A program made the position numbers and the translations under genes. This document shows positions 1-9,257 of a DNA stretch of 64,000 nucleotides, in pieces. The notes below the pieces were generated by a model, which searched no databases, was not told where the DNA came from, and was given only the letters and a program-made list of their open reading frames with translations. The stretch is taken from NCBI GenBank assembly GCA_965205055.1, contig OZ242030.1, forward strand, positions 4,030,001 to 4,094,000, given 5' to 3'. Position 1 is the stretch's first letter; each line of letters starts with the position of its first letter. The stretch comes from CBDBBY01 sp965205055 (GTDB lineage: Bacteria > Pseudomonadota > Alphaproteobacteria > Rhodobacterales > Rhodobacteraceae).

Positions 1-33
1 GACGAGGCGCGCCGAAGGGCGCAGGAGGGCTGA
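1..33 (+). CDS. C-terminal end of an upstream gene (possibly pdxJ)
   Basis: Frame 1 runs from the window edge to a TGA at 31-33 and encodes ten charged residues ([10 protein letters not shown]). PdxJ, pyridoxine 5'-phosphate synthase, often precedes acpS in proteobacteria and has a charged helical C-terminus, so that identity is plausible. No diagnostic motif is present. A second frame stays open to a TGA at 114-116 that overlaps the acpS start codon and could be the true upstream gene. Confidence 0.3.
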   Translation, partial: DEARRRAQEG

Positions 34-112
34 CTTTCGCCTTGAGACTCGCGCTGGCCGGAATTCCAGCCTCAGCCGAGGCTGCCGGTTCGGATCGTCG
101 CGGGCGTCGGCG

Positions 113-526
113 ATGATCGTCGGAGTGGGAACGGACATCGTCAGCGTCGACAGGATCGCGGCGGCGCTCGAAAGATTCGGGGAGCGTTTCCGCAATAGAG
201 TCTATACGGAGCGCGAGCTTGCGCTCGCGGACCGGCTTCCCGACCCGGCGGGCGTTCTTGCGAAGCGCTGGGCTGCGAAAGAGGCGTGCTCGAAGGCGCT
301 CGGCACCGGACTTCGTCAGGGCGTGGCTCTTCGCGACATCATGGTGGAGACTGTTCCCGGCGGGATGCCCGAGATCAGGCTGGCCGGAAAGGCGCGGGAC
401 CGGCTTGCCGCGATTTCGCCCCTCGGCCACGACGCTTTCGTTCATGTGTCGATGACTGACGACCGTCCTTGGGCGGCGGCGATCGTCGTGATCGAGGCTC
501 GCCCGACCGGCGGCGCAAAGGCTTGA
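113..526 (+). CDS. acpS: Holo-[acyl-carrier-protein] synthase
   Basis: This 137-residue protein transfers 4'-phosphopantetheine from CoA to the serine of apo-ACP in the cytoplasm. The N-terminal [12 protein letters not shown] carries the Mg-binding Asp (D8). The helix [14 protein letters not shown] carries the second metal ligand (E57) and the CoA-binding lysines. The C-terminal half has the [17 protein letters not shown] strand pattern of the family. Length is typical of the trimeric AcpS type. It is followed 22 bp later by lepB, the usual alphaproteobacterial order. The ATG is the first in a frame that is open to the window edge, so a slightly longer form cannot be excluded. Confidence 0.95.
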   Translation: MIVGVGTDIVSVDRIAAALERFGERFRNRVYTERELALADRLPDPAGVLAKRWAAKEACSKALGTGLRQGVALRDIMVETVPGGMPEIRLAGKARDRLAAISPLGHDAFVHVSMTDDRPWAAAIVVIEARPTGGAKA

Positions 527-548
527 CTCTTGCCGGGCGCCCGTCCAA

Positions 549-1361
549 GTGAAAGCCTCAGAACTCCGCGGCGAACGAATTTCCAGCAGGGACGTATTGA
601 GCATACAGGCCGTCATTGAAAACCTGAAGACTCTGGCTTACGCGCTATTGATCGCCGGCATATTCAGAAGCTTGCTTTTTCAGCCGTTCTGGATCCCGTC
701 CGGATCGATGAAGGACACGCTGCTCATCGGCGACTTCCTGTTCGTGAACAAATTCGCGTACGGCTATTCAAGGCATTCCTGCCCGTGGTCTCTCTGCCCG
801 TTTCCCGGAAGAATTTGGGCAGACGAGCCCGAGCGCGGCGACATCGTCGTCTTCAAGCATCCGGTGTCGCGCAGGGATTTCATCAAGCGCGTGGTCGGGC
901 TTCCGGGCGACAAGATTCAGCTGCTCGACGGAGTACTGATGATCAATGGCGAGCCGGCCCGGCGCGCGCCCGACGGCGAATTCGAAGAGGCTTACGAGCG
1001 CCAAGGTCCTGCGGGCAAGCTGCCGCGATGCACCTCCAGGCCGACCGACGGGATTTGCCGCAAGGCGAAATTCATAGAGACCTTCCCCGAAGGCAATTCG
1101 CATTCCGTTCTGGAAATTACATTCGCATCGAACGACACGACCGAGATCTTCACGGTTCCCGAAGGCGAGTACTTCTTCATGGGGGACAATCGCGACAACA
1201 GCCAGGACAGCCGCTATCCGCAAGCGGTCGGCGGCGTAGGAACCGTTCCCTTCGAAAATCTGGTCGGGCGGGCCGACAGGGTCATCTTTTCGTCGGCGGG
1301 AAGCTCGATGCTGTATTTCTGGACATGGCGCTCCGACAGGTTCTTCGAATCAATCGAATGA
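549..1361 (+). CDS. lepB: Signal peptidase I
   Basis: This membrane serine protease removes signal peptides from exported preproteins. It starts with GTG. One N-terminal hydrophobic segment (about residues 28-45) anchors it in the inner membrane. The catalytic serine is S53 in IPSGSMKDTL and the general-base lysine is K113 in RRDFIKRVVGLPGD. The later MGDNRDNSQDSR box is also present. At 270 residues it is normal for a single-TM alphaproteobacterial enzyme. A Cys-containing insert (HSCPWSLCPFPGR) follows the serine box. Its stop overlaps the start of rnc, so the two are translationally coupled. Confidence 0.95.
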   Translation: MKASELRGERISSRDVLSIQAVIENLKTLAYALLIAGIFRSLLFQPFWIPSGSMKDTLLIGDFLFVNKFAYGYSRHSCPWSLCPFPGRIWADEPERGDIVVFKHPVSRRDFIKRVVGLPGDKIQLLDGVLMINGEPARRAPDGEFEEAYERQGPAGKLPRCTSRPTDGICRKAKFIETFPEGNSHSVLEITFASNDTTEIFTVPEGEYFFMGDNRDNSQDSRYPQAVGGVGTVPFENLVGRADRVIFSSAGSSMLYFWTWRSDRFFESIE

Positions 1362-2035
1362 TGACGGCCTCGGTTGAAAAGGAGCTGGAATCCAGGCTCG
1401 GCCACTCGTTCAAGAACCGAGCGCTTCTAGGTCAAGCGCTGACGCACTCGTCGCGGACAGTAAAGACATTGGGCGACAATAAAAGGTTCGAATTCCTGGG
1501 CGATCGGGTCCTCAACCTCGTCATCGCGGAACTCATTTCGGAAAGGCATCCCGAAGCGTCCGTGGGCGAGCTTGCGCCGAAGTTCAATCTTCTCGTGAGC
1601 GGCGACACCTGCGCGAAAATTGCCGCTTCGATAGATCTGGGCAGCGCGCTCAGGCTCGGAAAGGCGGAACAGCGGGCGGGCGGGCGAAGCAAGATCGTCA
1701 TACTCGGAGATGCGATGGAGGCGGTGATCGGCGCCGTCTATCTCGACGCAGGCTTCAACAAAGCCGTGCGGGTCGTTCGGAAGCTTTGGGAGCCGGTTCT
1801 GGCCGATGCGGAAGGCGACACCCGCAATCCGAAAAGCGCGCTTCAAGAATTGACGCAGGGGCAAGGACTCGGAGCGCCGGTGTATCGGGTGGTCAACCGC
1901 AGAGGACCGTCGCACAAGCCGGAATTCGAGGTGGAAGCGAAACTGGCATCGGGAGAACGGGCGGTCGCCAGGGAAAGCTCCAAGCAGCGGGCGGAGCAGT
2001 TGGCGGCGAAAGAGCTGCTTGAAATTCTGGAATAA
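1358..2035 (+). CDS. rnc: Ribonuclease III
   Basis: This double-strand RNA endonuclease matures rRNA and processes mRNA. The RNase III domain (about 1-145) has the signature RFEFLGDRVLNLVIAEL with E45 and D49, and ILGDAMEAVIGAVYLD with D118 and E121, completing the metal site. A double-stranded RNA-binding domain follows (about 155-225, ending SSKQRAEQLAAKELLE). The ATG at 1358 overlaps the lepB stop by four bases; a second ATG at 1361 is an alternative. A longer open frame upstream in the same phase lies inside lepB and is not the gene. The operon continues into era. Confidence 0.95.
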   Translation: MMTASVEKELESRLGHSFKNRALLGQALTHSSRTVKTLGDNKRFEFLGDRVLNLVIAELISERHPEASVGELAPKFNLLVSGDTCAKIAASIDLGSALRLGKAEQRAGGRSKIVILGDAMEAVIGAVYLDAGFNKAVRVVRKLWEPVLADAEGDTRNPKSALQELTQGQGLGAPVYRVVNRRGPSHKPEFEVEAKLASGERAVARESSKQRAEQLAAKELLEILE

Positions 2036-2038
2036 GGC

Positions 2039-2962
2039 ATGCCGACCGAATCCCGGGCAGGTTTCGTCGCGCTGGTCGGCGCGCCCAATGTCGGCAAATC
2101 CACTCTCTTGAACCGCGTCGTCGGTGCCAAAGTATCCATAGTCACCCACAAGCCGCAGACCACTCGGTCCCGTTTGCGCGGCGTCGCGATCAGGGGCGAA
2201 TCGCAAATCATATTCGTCGATACGCCGGGCATTTTCGCGCCGCGCAGCCGTTTTGATCAGGCGATGGTCGCGGCGGCATGGAAGGGCGCGGTCGAGGCGG
2301 ACATGGCGGCGTTCATGACGGCGGCAAATCTCAAAGCGACCGATGACCGCCTCCGGCTCGTTGAATCTCTCGTCGAGAAACGAGCCGGCGGCGGGAAGCT
2401 GCTGCTGGTCGTAAACAAAATAGATCTTGTTGCGCCGGACAGTCTGCTGGAAGTGATCGATGCCTATTCGGGATGCGCGGATTTCGCCTCCGTTTTCCTG
2501 ATTTCAGCGGTCAATGGGAGCGGAGTTGATGATTTCGCCGATTGGCTTGCATCCGAGGTGCCTTCCGGGCCTTGGCTGTATCCGCCGGAGCAGATCGCCG
2601 ATCTTCCTCTGCGCATCGCCGCAGCCGAAATTACGAGGGAGAAACTGATGCTCAGGGTCCACCAGGAACTGCCGTATCGACTCACTGTCGAGACGGAATC
2701 ATGGGAGGATCTCGACAACGGCGCAGTGCGCATCGACCAGATCGTCTATGTGGGACACAATCGCCACAAGGGCATCATTCTGGGCGCGAACGGACGGACG
2801 ATCAAACAGGTAGGGGTTTCGGCGCGAAAGGAAATTTCGAGATTTCTGGAGCGGGATGTGCATTTGTTTCTTCACGTCAAGGCCCGCCCGAATTGGATGA
2901 ATGAAGCCGAACGCTACAGCATGATCGGTTTGGATTATTCGGACGGCGAGGCGCAGTCTTGA
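2039..2962 (+). CDS. era: GTPase Era
   Basis: This is an essential GTPase that binds the 3' end of 16S rRNA during 30S assembly. G1 is GAPNVGKST (residues 14-22), G3 is DTPG (61-64) and G4 is NKID (126-129). The C-terminal KH domain carries GANGRTIKQVG. At 307 residues it is normal. It begins 3 bp after rnc, and its stop overlaps the TTG start of the next gene, consistent with one rnc-era-DUF1491-recO transcript. Confidence 0.95.
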   Translation: MPTESRAGFVALVGAPNVGKSTLLNRVVGAKVSIVTHKPQTTRSRLRGVAIRGESQIIFVDTPGIFAPRSRFDQAMVAAAWKGAVEADMAAFMTAANLKATDDRLRLVESLVEKRAGGGKLLLVVNKIDLVAPDSLLEVIDAYSGCADFASVFLISAVNGSGVDDFADWLASEVPSGPWLYPPEQIADLPLRIAAAEITREKLMLRVHQELPYRLTVETESWEDLDNGAVRIDQIVYVGHNRHKGIILGANGRTIKQVGVSARKEISRFLERDVHLFLHVKARPNWMNEAERYSMIGLDYSDGEAQS

Positions 2963-3297
2963 CTTTCCCGCGCTTGGCATCGGATTTTTGGGTTCGGGCC
3001 TATCTGGCGCGGCTTCGCAGAGACGCGATCCCGGCGTTCGTCGCCGCGACAGGCGATCCGAACGCGGGCGCGATCCTCGTCAAGCTCAATCGGCTCGACG
3101 GATCCGGTCGGATATTTCAGCGGACATACGACATGGCCGCCGACAAATGGTCGTGGAAAATGCTGGACGAAGGCGACGACTCCGATCTCGACGACTATCT
3201 GGAGCGTCAGCGCGCGCGGGATCCCGATCTGTGGATTGTCGAAGTGGAAGACAAGAGCGGCAGACACTTGCTCGACGAGCCCGGAATGGAAGATTAG
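2959..3297 (+). CDS. DUF1491 family protein
   Basis: This 112-residue protein has no known function. The N-terminal RLASDFWVRAYLARLRRDAIPAF, the central 'GAILVKLNRLDG' strand and the C-terminal 'DPDLWIVEVEDKSGRHLL' match the alphaproteobacterial DUF1491 family, which commonly sits between era and recO. Translation is read from a TTG at 2959 that overlaps the era stop, implying coupling. No membrane segment or catalytic motif is visible. Confidence 0.85.
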   Translation: MTFPRLASDFWVRAYLARLRRDAIPAFVAATGDPNAGAILVKLNRLDGSGRIFQRTYDMAADKWSWKMLDEGDDSDLDDYLERQRARDPDLWIVEVEDKSGRHLLDEPGMED

Positions 3298-3311
3298 GAG
3301 GACCGGGTCGG

Positions 3312-4046
3312 ATGCGTTGGCGAGATCAGGCCATGCTCCTGACGGCAAGGAAGCACGGCGAAAACAAGGCCATATTGGAAGTCTTCAGCAGCCGGAACGG
3401 CCTGCATTCAGGAATTCTTCCCGGCGGCACGTCTCGCAAACTCGCGCCGTTTCTGCAGCCCGGCGCGCAGCTTGACGTCGAATGGAAGGCCCGCTTGGAC
3501 GAACACATGGGGACGTTCCGCGTCGAACCGGTCAGATCCCGCGCTCCGGCGTTGCTTGCGGACCAGATTGCGCTTGCGGCGCTTTCCTCAGCCTGCTCCC
3601 TGATTTCCCGGACGCTTCCGGAACGGGAGCCGAACCCGGTCCTGTATGGCGCGACGACCTCCATGCTCGACGGAATTCGCGCCGACCGGGACTGGCTGGC
3701 GGCGTATCTGAAATGGGAGTTGAATCTGCTCAAGGAGATCGGCTTCGCGCTTGACTTCTCGACCTGCGCCGCAACCGGGTCGACCGAAGATTTGCGCTAC
3801 GTTTCTCCCAGAACCGGTCGCGCCGTGAGCGCCGTCGGAGCAGGACAATGGGTCGACAGGCTGCTTCCGCTTCCTCTCTGCTTCCGCGACGGCGTATTCA
3901 GAAGCTACTCGGAGATCGGCGACGGTTTGCGGACGACCGGCCATTTTTTTGAAAAATGCCTTTGTTCACGGAAACGCGGTCCTGCGGTTCCCGCTGCGCG
4001 GACTCGCTTCGCGTCTGCAATCGAAGAGGCAGCCGCCAAAGAGTAG
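3312..4046 (+). CDS. recO: DNA repair protein RecO
   Basis: RecO is a RecFOR-pathway mediator that helps load RecA onto SSB-coated DNA. The 244-residue protein has the N-terminal OB-fold start (MRWRDQAMLLTARKHGENKAI) and the 'GGTSRK' loop. The C-terminal helical domain ends with DGLRTTGHFFEKCL, a motif typical of alphaproteobacterial RecO. I chose the ATG at 3312. The last 190 bases of the gene and the sequence downstream recur twice more in the window (10957-11506 and 12054-12460), but only this copy is a whole gene. Confidence 0.93.
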   Translation: MRWRDQAMLLTARKHGENKAILEVFSSRNGLHSGILPGGTSRKLAPFLQPGAQLDVEWKARLDEHMGTFRVEPVRSRAPALLADQIALAALSSACSLISRTLPEREPNPVLYGATTSMLDGIRADRDWLAAYLKWELNLLKEIGFALDFSTCAATGSTEDLRYVSPRTGRAVSAVGAGQWVDRLLPLPLCFRDGVFRSYSEIGDGLRTTGHFFEKCLCSRKRGPAVPAARTRFASAIEEAAAKE

Positions 4047-4257
4047 CCGGACACTCCCGAGGTGGCTCTCAAGCGCGTACTCTGCCTCAATTCCGGCACG
4101 GGCTCCGAGATGGTCGGACTCTGCTTGGACTGGAGCGTGTCTGACTCAGGTTGGCGCGTATCCGGCGTTCACGAGGTGGATTGAGGGTGTGATCACTGCG
4201 ATTTCCGTGGTTTTATGGATATATCCGCGCAGCATGGATCACGTTCAGGACGTTTAT
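3855..4257 (+). repeat. recO 3'-end repeat, copy 1 (left part)
   Basis: This segment covers the last ~190 bp of recO and 210 bp downstream, and recurs at 11103-11487 in the same orientation. Over the stretch after the recO stop I count about 11 differences in ~210 bases. Copy 2 lacks a 17-bp piece bounded by two CTGCTTCCGC direct repeats that are present here. The last ~60 bp are, on the minus strand, the C-terminal codons of a ParE toxin (INVLNVIHAARIYP), so a parE gene once lay convergent to recO here. The copy is broken at 4257 by an IS and resumes at 6445. Confidence 0.85.
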
Positions 4258-6266
4258 ACGGAAGTTCCTTGGGATTATTTTGAACAACTCTTTGAATGTC
4301 CGGCCTAATTTGCGGATTCCGGCTGTGCGTCCACTGGACACGCCGCTTTTGAAGGGGCTACCGCATGGGGACCTTCGCGTTCAGCAGCCTTAGCGCCCGG
4401 TCCTGGATCGGCGTCGGCGAGGCGGGGACGTCGAATCCCGACTTTCCCGGCCCCGAGGGCTCGATCCGGTTCATCGTGAGCGTTCCGAGTTGCGCAAGCA
4501 GTCCCCGGAAGTCGTGGACGTCCTCGCCTGAGCTCGTGCGCTTTGTGGTTGCTTTCCGCTTGGCTTGCGGCGAGCGTTCGGCCTTGGCGACGGGCGAGTC
4601 GCGGACCGGGCCGTGCTCGTCGTCGAACAGCATCGGGGCGAGCGCGTCGCGCATATTCTTTTCGACATAGTACGCGAGCATGCAGATCAGGAGATGGGCG
4701 CGGACCCGCGGCTCGAGGCGGTGGCGGATGGGCCGGACCTGGAGGTCGGGCGCCTTCATCGTCCGGAACGCCCTCTCGACCCGGCCCAGCCTTTTGTAGG
4801 TTTCGACGACGGCGGCGGCGGACATCCGCTTTTCCTGCACGTTGGTCCGGATGACGTAGAATCCGTCCAGAGCCGCCTCGTCGGCGATATTCTGTTTTTT
4901 GCGCTTCCAGGAGAAGGATCCCGTTCCGATCTTCAGATCGAAATGCTTCCGCATCTTGCGCTTTTTGAGGGCGCGCTCGGCGCGGCTCCTGATCGCGTCC
5001 GCGTTCCGGAGCGGGCGCTTGTCCCGGCGGACCGCGCGGCGGATCTCGATCAGATCTTGCGTCGCCGCCGCGATCAAGTCCTTGCGCTTGCGGGTCCGCT
5101 CTTCGGCCAGCAGGGGGTTTTTGCAGACGACCAGCCGCTCGCCGGGGAACAGCTCCCGGCATTCGATCTCCGCCATGTCCTGCTCGTCGAACAGCGTGGG
5201 CTGCAGCGCTCCGTTTTTGGCCAGGGCGCCGACCCCGGCGGCCCTAAGGGCGAAGATCCAGTCGTAGCCGTTCGGCTCGAGGTCCTCGCGGACGCGCGCC
5301 TGCGCGGCCATGCCCCGGTCTCCGACGAACACCGCCCGCTTCAGTCCGAAGCGGTCGCGGAGCTTGCCGACTTGGGCGGCCACTGTGGAGGGATCGGACG
5401 CGTTCCCGGGGAACGCCTCGACGGCGACCGGCCGCCCGTCGGCGTCGCACAGCAAGCCGAATTCGATCTGCGGCAGCCCCGTCTTGCCGTCGCGCGAGTA
5501 TCCGCGATCCACCAGCGGGCAGGTCCGGCTGTAGCTCCAGACCGAGGTCAAGTCGTAGAGGACCGGGCTTCCCTCGCTCAGATGCTTTTCGGCCAGCGCC
5601 TTCTCGATCCTCGGCTGGCGCTCGAGCAGCCAGTCCATGGTCTCGTAGAGCCGGTCCCCGCTCACGTTCTCCGGCAGTCCGAGCTGCGACGCCAAGGTGG
5701 AGACCGCCGTCTCCGGCCGGAAGAGCCGGGCGGCGGCGAGCTTCGATCCCGGCTCCAGAATCCGCTGCGCGACCAAGGCGACCGCCAGATCCCGCGACCG
5801 CGAGCGCCGGGATGCGATCGCCCGGTCGACGCCGCAGGCGCGAAGCGCCGCGAGGACCGCGGCGGCGTTCCCGTGCTGGAGCGACCGGGAGATCGTGAAC
5901 GCGCCTTCGAGCGCGGCGGGCACGTCGGCGATGGCGGCGCCGCGCAGAACCTCCCGGATCTTCTCGACCGTCTCCGGGGGAAGCTTTGTGATGTTGGAGA
6001 GGGTGCGCTTCTTGACCTTTCCGCCTTCCCGGTAGGAGTGGCGGATCAGGATCGTGGGCCGCGATTTGCGGTTCGGGACGGTTTCTACGAACATGACTAC
6101 TATTTTATCATTTTAATTTTATGTTTAAAGGATAAAAATATCACATTATATTGACCAATGCATGACTACGTTCTTGCAGACGGAAATGGGCCGGAATCCG
6201 CCTTAGCCTATTGATGTTAAGGGATAAAATTTGCGGACTAGCTTCAATATCGCACGGAACTTCCGT
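4258..6266 (-). mobile_element. IS1634-family insertion sequence, apparently complete
   Basis: The ends are an imperfect inverted repeat: ACGGAAGTTCC at 4258-4268 against its complement at 6256-6266, with further similarity inward. A 4-bp duplication TTAT flanks it (4254-4257 and 6267-6270). A single intact 578-residue transposase fills the element. Internal 12-bp inverted repeats at 4312-4323 and 6190-6201 lie closer to the gene. The IS sits inside the left target duplication of the MITE that follows, so it arrived after the MITE. Confidence 0.8.
4358..6094 (-). CDS. IS1634-family transposase
   Basis: A 578-residue DDE transposase. The N-terminus (FVETVPNRKSRPTILIRHS), a central DLTSVWSYS segment with the first catalytic Asp, 'VFVGDRGMAAQARV' with the second Asp, and the C-terminal 'VERAFRTMKA...LICMLAYYVEKNMR' region with the catalytic Glu match the IS1634 group of IS4-like transposases. 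The frame is uninterrupted, so the element may still be active. A long open frame on the opposite strand is a GC-driven shadow. Confidence 0.9.
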   Translation of the reverse strand: MFVETVPNRKSRPTILIRHSYREGGKVKKRTLSNITKLPPETVEKIREVLRGAAIADVPAALEGAFTISRSLQHGNAAAVLAALRACGVDRAIASRRSRSRDLAVALVAQRILEPGSKLAAARLFRPETAVSTLASQLGLPENVSGDRLYETMDWLLERQPRIEKALAEKHLSEGSPVLYDLTSVWSYSRTCPLVDRGYSRDGKTGLPQIEFGLLCDADGRPVAVEAFPGNASDPSTVAAQVGKLRDRFGLKRAVFVGDRGMAAQARVREDLEPNGYDWIFALRAAGVGALAKNGALQPTLFDEQDMAEIECRELFPGERLVVCKNPLLAEERTRKRKDLIAAATQDLIEIRRAVRRDKRPLRNADAIRSRAERALKKRKMRKHFDLKIGTGSFSWKRKKQNIADEAALDGFYVIRTNVQEKRMSAAAVVETYKRLGRVERAFRTMKAPDLQVRPIRHRLEPRVRAHLLICMLAYYVEKNMRDALAPMLFDDEHGPVRDSPVAKAERSPQAKRKATTKRTSSGEDVHDFRGLLAQLGTLTMNRIEPSGPGKSGFDVPASPTPIQDRALRLLNAKVPMR

Positions 6267-6270
6267 TTAT

Positions 6271-6444
6271 AGGGTGCATCCCATTTTCTTTGGATTGAGA
6301 GGGTGGAGCGTGCGGCAAGTCGAAAGCGGACCGCCGCTCTGTTCGCTTCCGGATGCTGCCTCGCAATCTTGCGTTTGCTTGGCTTCCCCAATTGGAGGGC
6401 TGTTCGCGTCGCAGCCGACTGATCAAAAGCAATGGGATGCACCC
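6271..6444. mobile_element. ISKra4-derived MITE
   Basis: A 173-174 bp element bounded by inverted GGGTGCATCCCATT (from 6272) and its complement (ending 6444). It is flanked by an exact 8-bp duplication ACGTTTAT (4250-4257, displaced by the IS1634 element, and 6445-6452). The interior (6354-6420) resembles the 3' end of an ISKra4-type transposase gene as seen at 10850-10920, so this is an internally deleted derivative. It contains no gene. Confidence 0.75.
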
Positions 6445-6471
6445 ACGTTTATGGCATCGGCTGCGACTTCG
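6445..6471 (+). repeat. recO 3'-end repeat, copy 1 (right tail)
   Basis: After the MITE the sequence resumes exactly where copy 2 continues past ACGTTTAT. The 19 bases 6453-6471 match 11488-11506 except for one change and encode parE codons on the minus strand. Similarity stops after the shared ACTTCG. This ties 3855-4257 and 6445-6471 together as one ancestral segment. Confidence 0.75.
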
Positions 6472-6906
6472 GAAGCGCTGGAAAACCGACAGTCTTTGCT
6501 GGGGTTGCGGCGGCCTCATTGAAGCGCGGGCGTTGCAAGGGACATTAACCAACTCGGTTAATCATTTCCGCCGCAGCCGACACTCCAGCACTCTGCCCAG
6601 CCCGGAATTTTGCCCACAATCATGCCATTCCCTCTCTTGCCGCTCAACAAGGGATGGCATCGAGACAGGCGCGAATCCGGCTGAAAAAGGGATGTCCAGT
6701 GATCGGTTCAACACACTAGAGTCCATTCGACGCTTGCTGGATCCGGAGCGCCGGCGGCGATTCCATCAAGCGGACCGAGAAGCCGTTCTTGGAATTCATT
6801 GAACTGTACAACGGGAGAGAAGCGAAGCCCTGAAACTGGAGGTCAAGTTCTGCGTGCCTCGTCGTCTCCCGCCAAAACAGGGAACTATCCGACTGAAAAA
6901 TGCTAC
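6472..6906. other. Non-coding stretch between MITE and IS nest
   Basis: No credible gene. A short reading GGDSIKRTEKPFLEFIELYNG (6756-6820) has a faint transposase-tail look but cannot be assigned. Confidence 0.5.
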
Positions 6907-7433
6907 TAGTGGCTTGTTTGTTTCACTGGAGTCCAGTATGGCCTTGGCAAGACCCGCGCGGCGACAGCGCGGAGCAGACGAGAGGCGGGACGATGCGGAC
7001 GGGAGTGGACTTCGATGTTTCGGACGAGCAGCGCAGGCGGCTCGAGGCGATCGCGGGAGGCGGCAACAGCAAGGTGAAGCACGCGCGCCGGGCGCGGATC
7101 GTCCTTCTGACGGACGACGGCTTGGGGACGATGGCGGTCATGGCGGAGACCGGCTCGGCGAAGGCGACGGTGTGGCGCTGGCAGGAGCGGTTCATGCGGG
7201 AGGGCGTGGACGGCCTTCTGCGCGACAAGACGCGCCCGCCGGGCAAGCCCCGGACGTCGGAGGAGAAGGTCCGCGAGGTGGTGGAGCTGGCGCGGAGCTC
7301 CGCGCCGGAGGGGGAGACGCACTGGACGGTGCGCGCTCTGGCGGAGAAGGTCGGCCTCTCGCCGACGACCGTGCACAAGATCCTCGTCCGCCACCGGCTC
7401 GCGCCGCACAAGGTGCGGCTGTAACTACCGGGT

Positions 7434-8505
7434 TAGAGCGTTTTTCACTAAGTTTGACCCACTGCGTACCCCGAGTTGGCAAGGTAGTTCGAGCATTCCT
7501 GGGGCGTGAACTTTTCCAGAATGGAGCCGACATTTTTCCACAGATCGTCCCGGTTTCGCGGCTGGTCCTTCCTCAGGAAGTGCTTGAGCTTGGCGAACAC
7601 CTGCTCGATCGGATTGAGATCGGGGCTGTAGGGCGGAAGGAACAGAAGACGGGCGCCCGCGCCCCGGATCGCGGCGCGCACCGCATTGATCTTGTGGCTG
7701 CCCGGAGTGTCCATGACGACGATGTCGCCGCGATCGAGCTTCGGAACCAGCTGGGTTTCGACATAGGCCCGGAAGGCGTCGCCGTCGGCCGGGCCGTCCA
7801 GGACCCAGGGAGCGTCGATCCGGTCCTGCCGCAGAGCGGCCATGAATGTGGAAGTTCCCCAATGGCCGAAGGGGGCCGAGCCGTGAACCCTTTGTCCCTT
7901 GGGGCCCCAGCCGTGCCTGGGCGACATGTTGGTCTTCATGCAGGTCTCGTCGATGAAGACCAGCTTGCGAGGGTTCGCCCGGCCCTGAAAGCGCTTCCAC
8001 CGCTCGCGGCGGCGCTGCACGTCGGGCCGGTCGCGCTCGTCCGCGACGGGCGTCAGCTTCTTGTGGGTGAGGCCGCAGACTCTCAGGAAGCGCCAAATCG
8101 AGGCGAGACTCGCCGAGACGCCTCGCCCGCCAAGCCAATCCTGCAGCCCCGCCGGCGTGATTGCCGGACAGGCCTTGATCCGCTCAAGGATCCAAGCCCG
8201 GCATCCCGCCAGCTTCGGCGCGCGGCGCGTGCCCATCCGGCTCGGACTGACCGATCCCGTGTCGGAATATCGCCGAGCCCATTTGATCACGCTCGACGGG
8301 GCCACCCGCAACTCCTTCGCAACACCCCGGCGGCTTTCGCCCGCCAGCACCTTCTTGACCGCGCGCATCCGCAAATCGTCTGAATAAGGTCTGGGCATCC
8401 GTTCCGTCCTTCATCCTTCGTCTTGAAACCAAGGACACAAACCATGTCGGAACAGCAAAGGGAATCCCTAAGTGGTACGATTCCACCTTGGTGAAAAACG
8501 CTCTA
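7434..8505 (-). mobile_element. IS630-family element B, complete (inner layer of nest)
   Basis: A perfect 15-bp terminal inverted repeat TAGAGCGTTTTTCAC (7434-7448) and its complement (8491-8505) bound the element, with TA at each end as expected for IS630-type insertion into TA. One intact transposase gene lies between them. It inserted into the left end of the IS21 remnant. Confidence 0.85.
7448..8398 (-). CDS. IS630-family transposase (element B)
   Basis: 316 residues. The N-terminal paired helix-turn-helix ([20 protein letters not shown]...[13 protein letters not shown]) is followed by the DDE catalytic core: [12 protein letters not shown] (first Asp), [10 protein letters not shown] (second Asp; the family usually has DN before the Gly-Ser-His) and [20 protein letters not shown] (Glu). 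All three acidic residues are present and the frame is intact, so this copy could be mobile. Confidence 0.9.
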   Translation of the reverse strand: MPRPYSDDLRMRAVKKVLAGESRRGVAKELRVAPSSVIKWARRYSDTGSVSPSRMGTRRAPKLAGCRAWILERIKACPAITPAGLQDWLGGRGVSASLASIWRFLRVCGLTHKKLTPVADERDRPDVQRRRERWKRFQGRANPRKLVFIDETCMKTNMSPRHGWGPKGQRVHGSAPFGHWGTSTFMAALRQDRIDAPWVLDGPADGDAFRAYVETQLVPKLDRGDIVVMDTPGSHKINAVRAAIRGAGARLLFLPPYSPDLNPIEQVFAKLKHFLRKDQPRNRDDLWKNVGSILEKFTPQECSNYLANSGYAVGQT

Positions 8506-8699
8506 AAACTCCCCAAAGGCGCCGAAGCAGAATTCCCCAGCCCGGGGGCTGCGAATTCGTTCCGGGGGCATGCCCCCGGAACGAAAGCAGTCCAAAATCC
8601 CATCCGATTTAGCGTGAAACATCTCTACGCTCGGGCACACTTCACCCGTTCCCCAGCTGTGCCGGGGTTGAACGGCGTCTGCGGGCTTGCGCTCTCCGG

Positions 8700-9257
8700 C
8701 GCCGGGATGGCGTTTGCGGGCGGCCCCCGTTGTGGCCCGTCGGCGATCCCGCGGCGAAGGGCGCGGCTTGCGTCAGGCCGGTTGTGTCGCCGCCGTCAAA
8801 GCCGGAAAGAGCGTCTACAAGACGACCCTTGCCGAACTCGCCGAAAGCCTCGCCAAAGCCGAGCGAGAAGGTCGGCTCGCCGAAAAAAATCCGCTTCTTC
8901 GCGCGGGCCGTGATCCTCGTCGTCGATGAAACCGGTTGCTTGCCCATCACGCAGGGCGGCGCGAGCCTGTTCTTCCAAATCGCAGATGCGAGTTGCGAAA
9001 AAGGCGCGATGATCCTCACCTCGAACAGAAGCTTCGCAGAGTGGGGCGACATCTTCGGAGCCCCCGTCGTCGCGACGGCCCACCTCGACCGGCTCCTCCA
9101 CCACGCAGTCGTCGTCCGAATCGAAGGCGCAAGCTGCCGGCCCGGAAAATACGCGGACCTCATTCCCGAACACGTCCGAGCGAATGCGCCAATCACGCCG
9201 CCGCCCGCGCCGAAAAAACGAGGGCGGCCCAAAAAGGAGACCCGAACCGACGACTGA
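8700..9257 (+). pseudogene. IS21 istB (ATPase helper) fragment
   Basis: Pieces in two frames match IstB: AVKAGKSVYKTTLAELAESLAKAEREGRL, then in another frame [13 protein letters not shown] (degraded Walker B, normally DE(I/L)GYLP), [38 protein letters not shown] and the tail [16 protein letters not shown]. The N-terminal Walker A part is missing and there is at least one frameshift. Non-functional. Confidence 0.75.

Noticed and set aside
4565..6154. 529-residue open frame opposite the IS1634 transposase
   Set aside because: High-GC shadow of the transposase with no motif or start signal.
6756..6820. IS3-type transposase tail
   Set aside because: Only about twenty residues with weak resemblance; no second motif.
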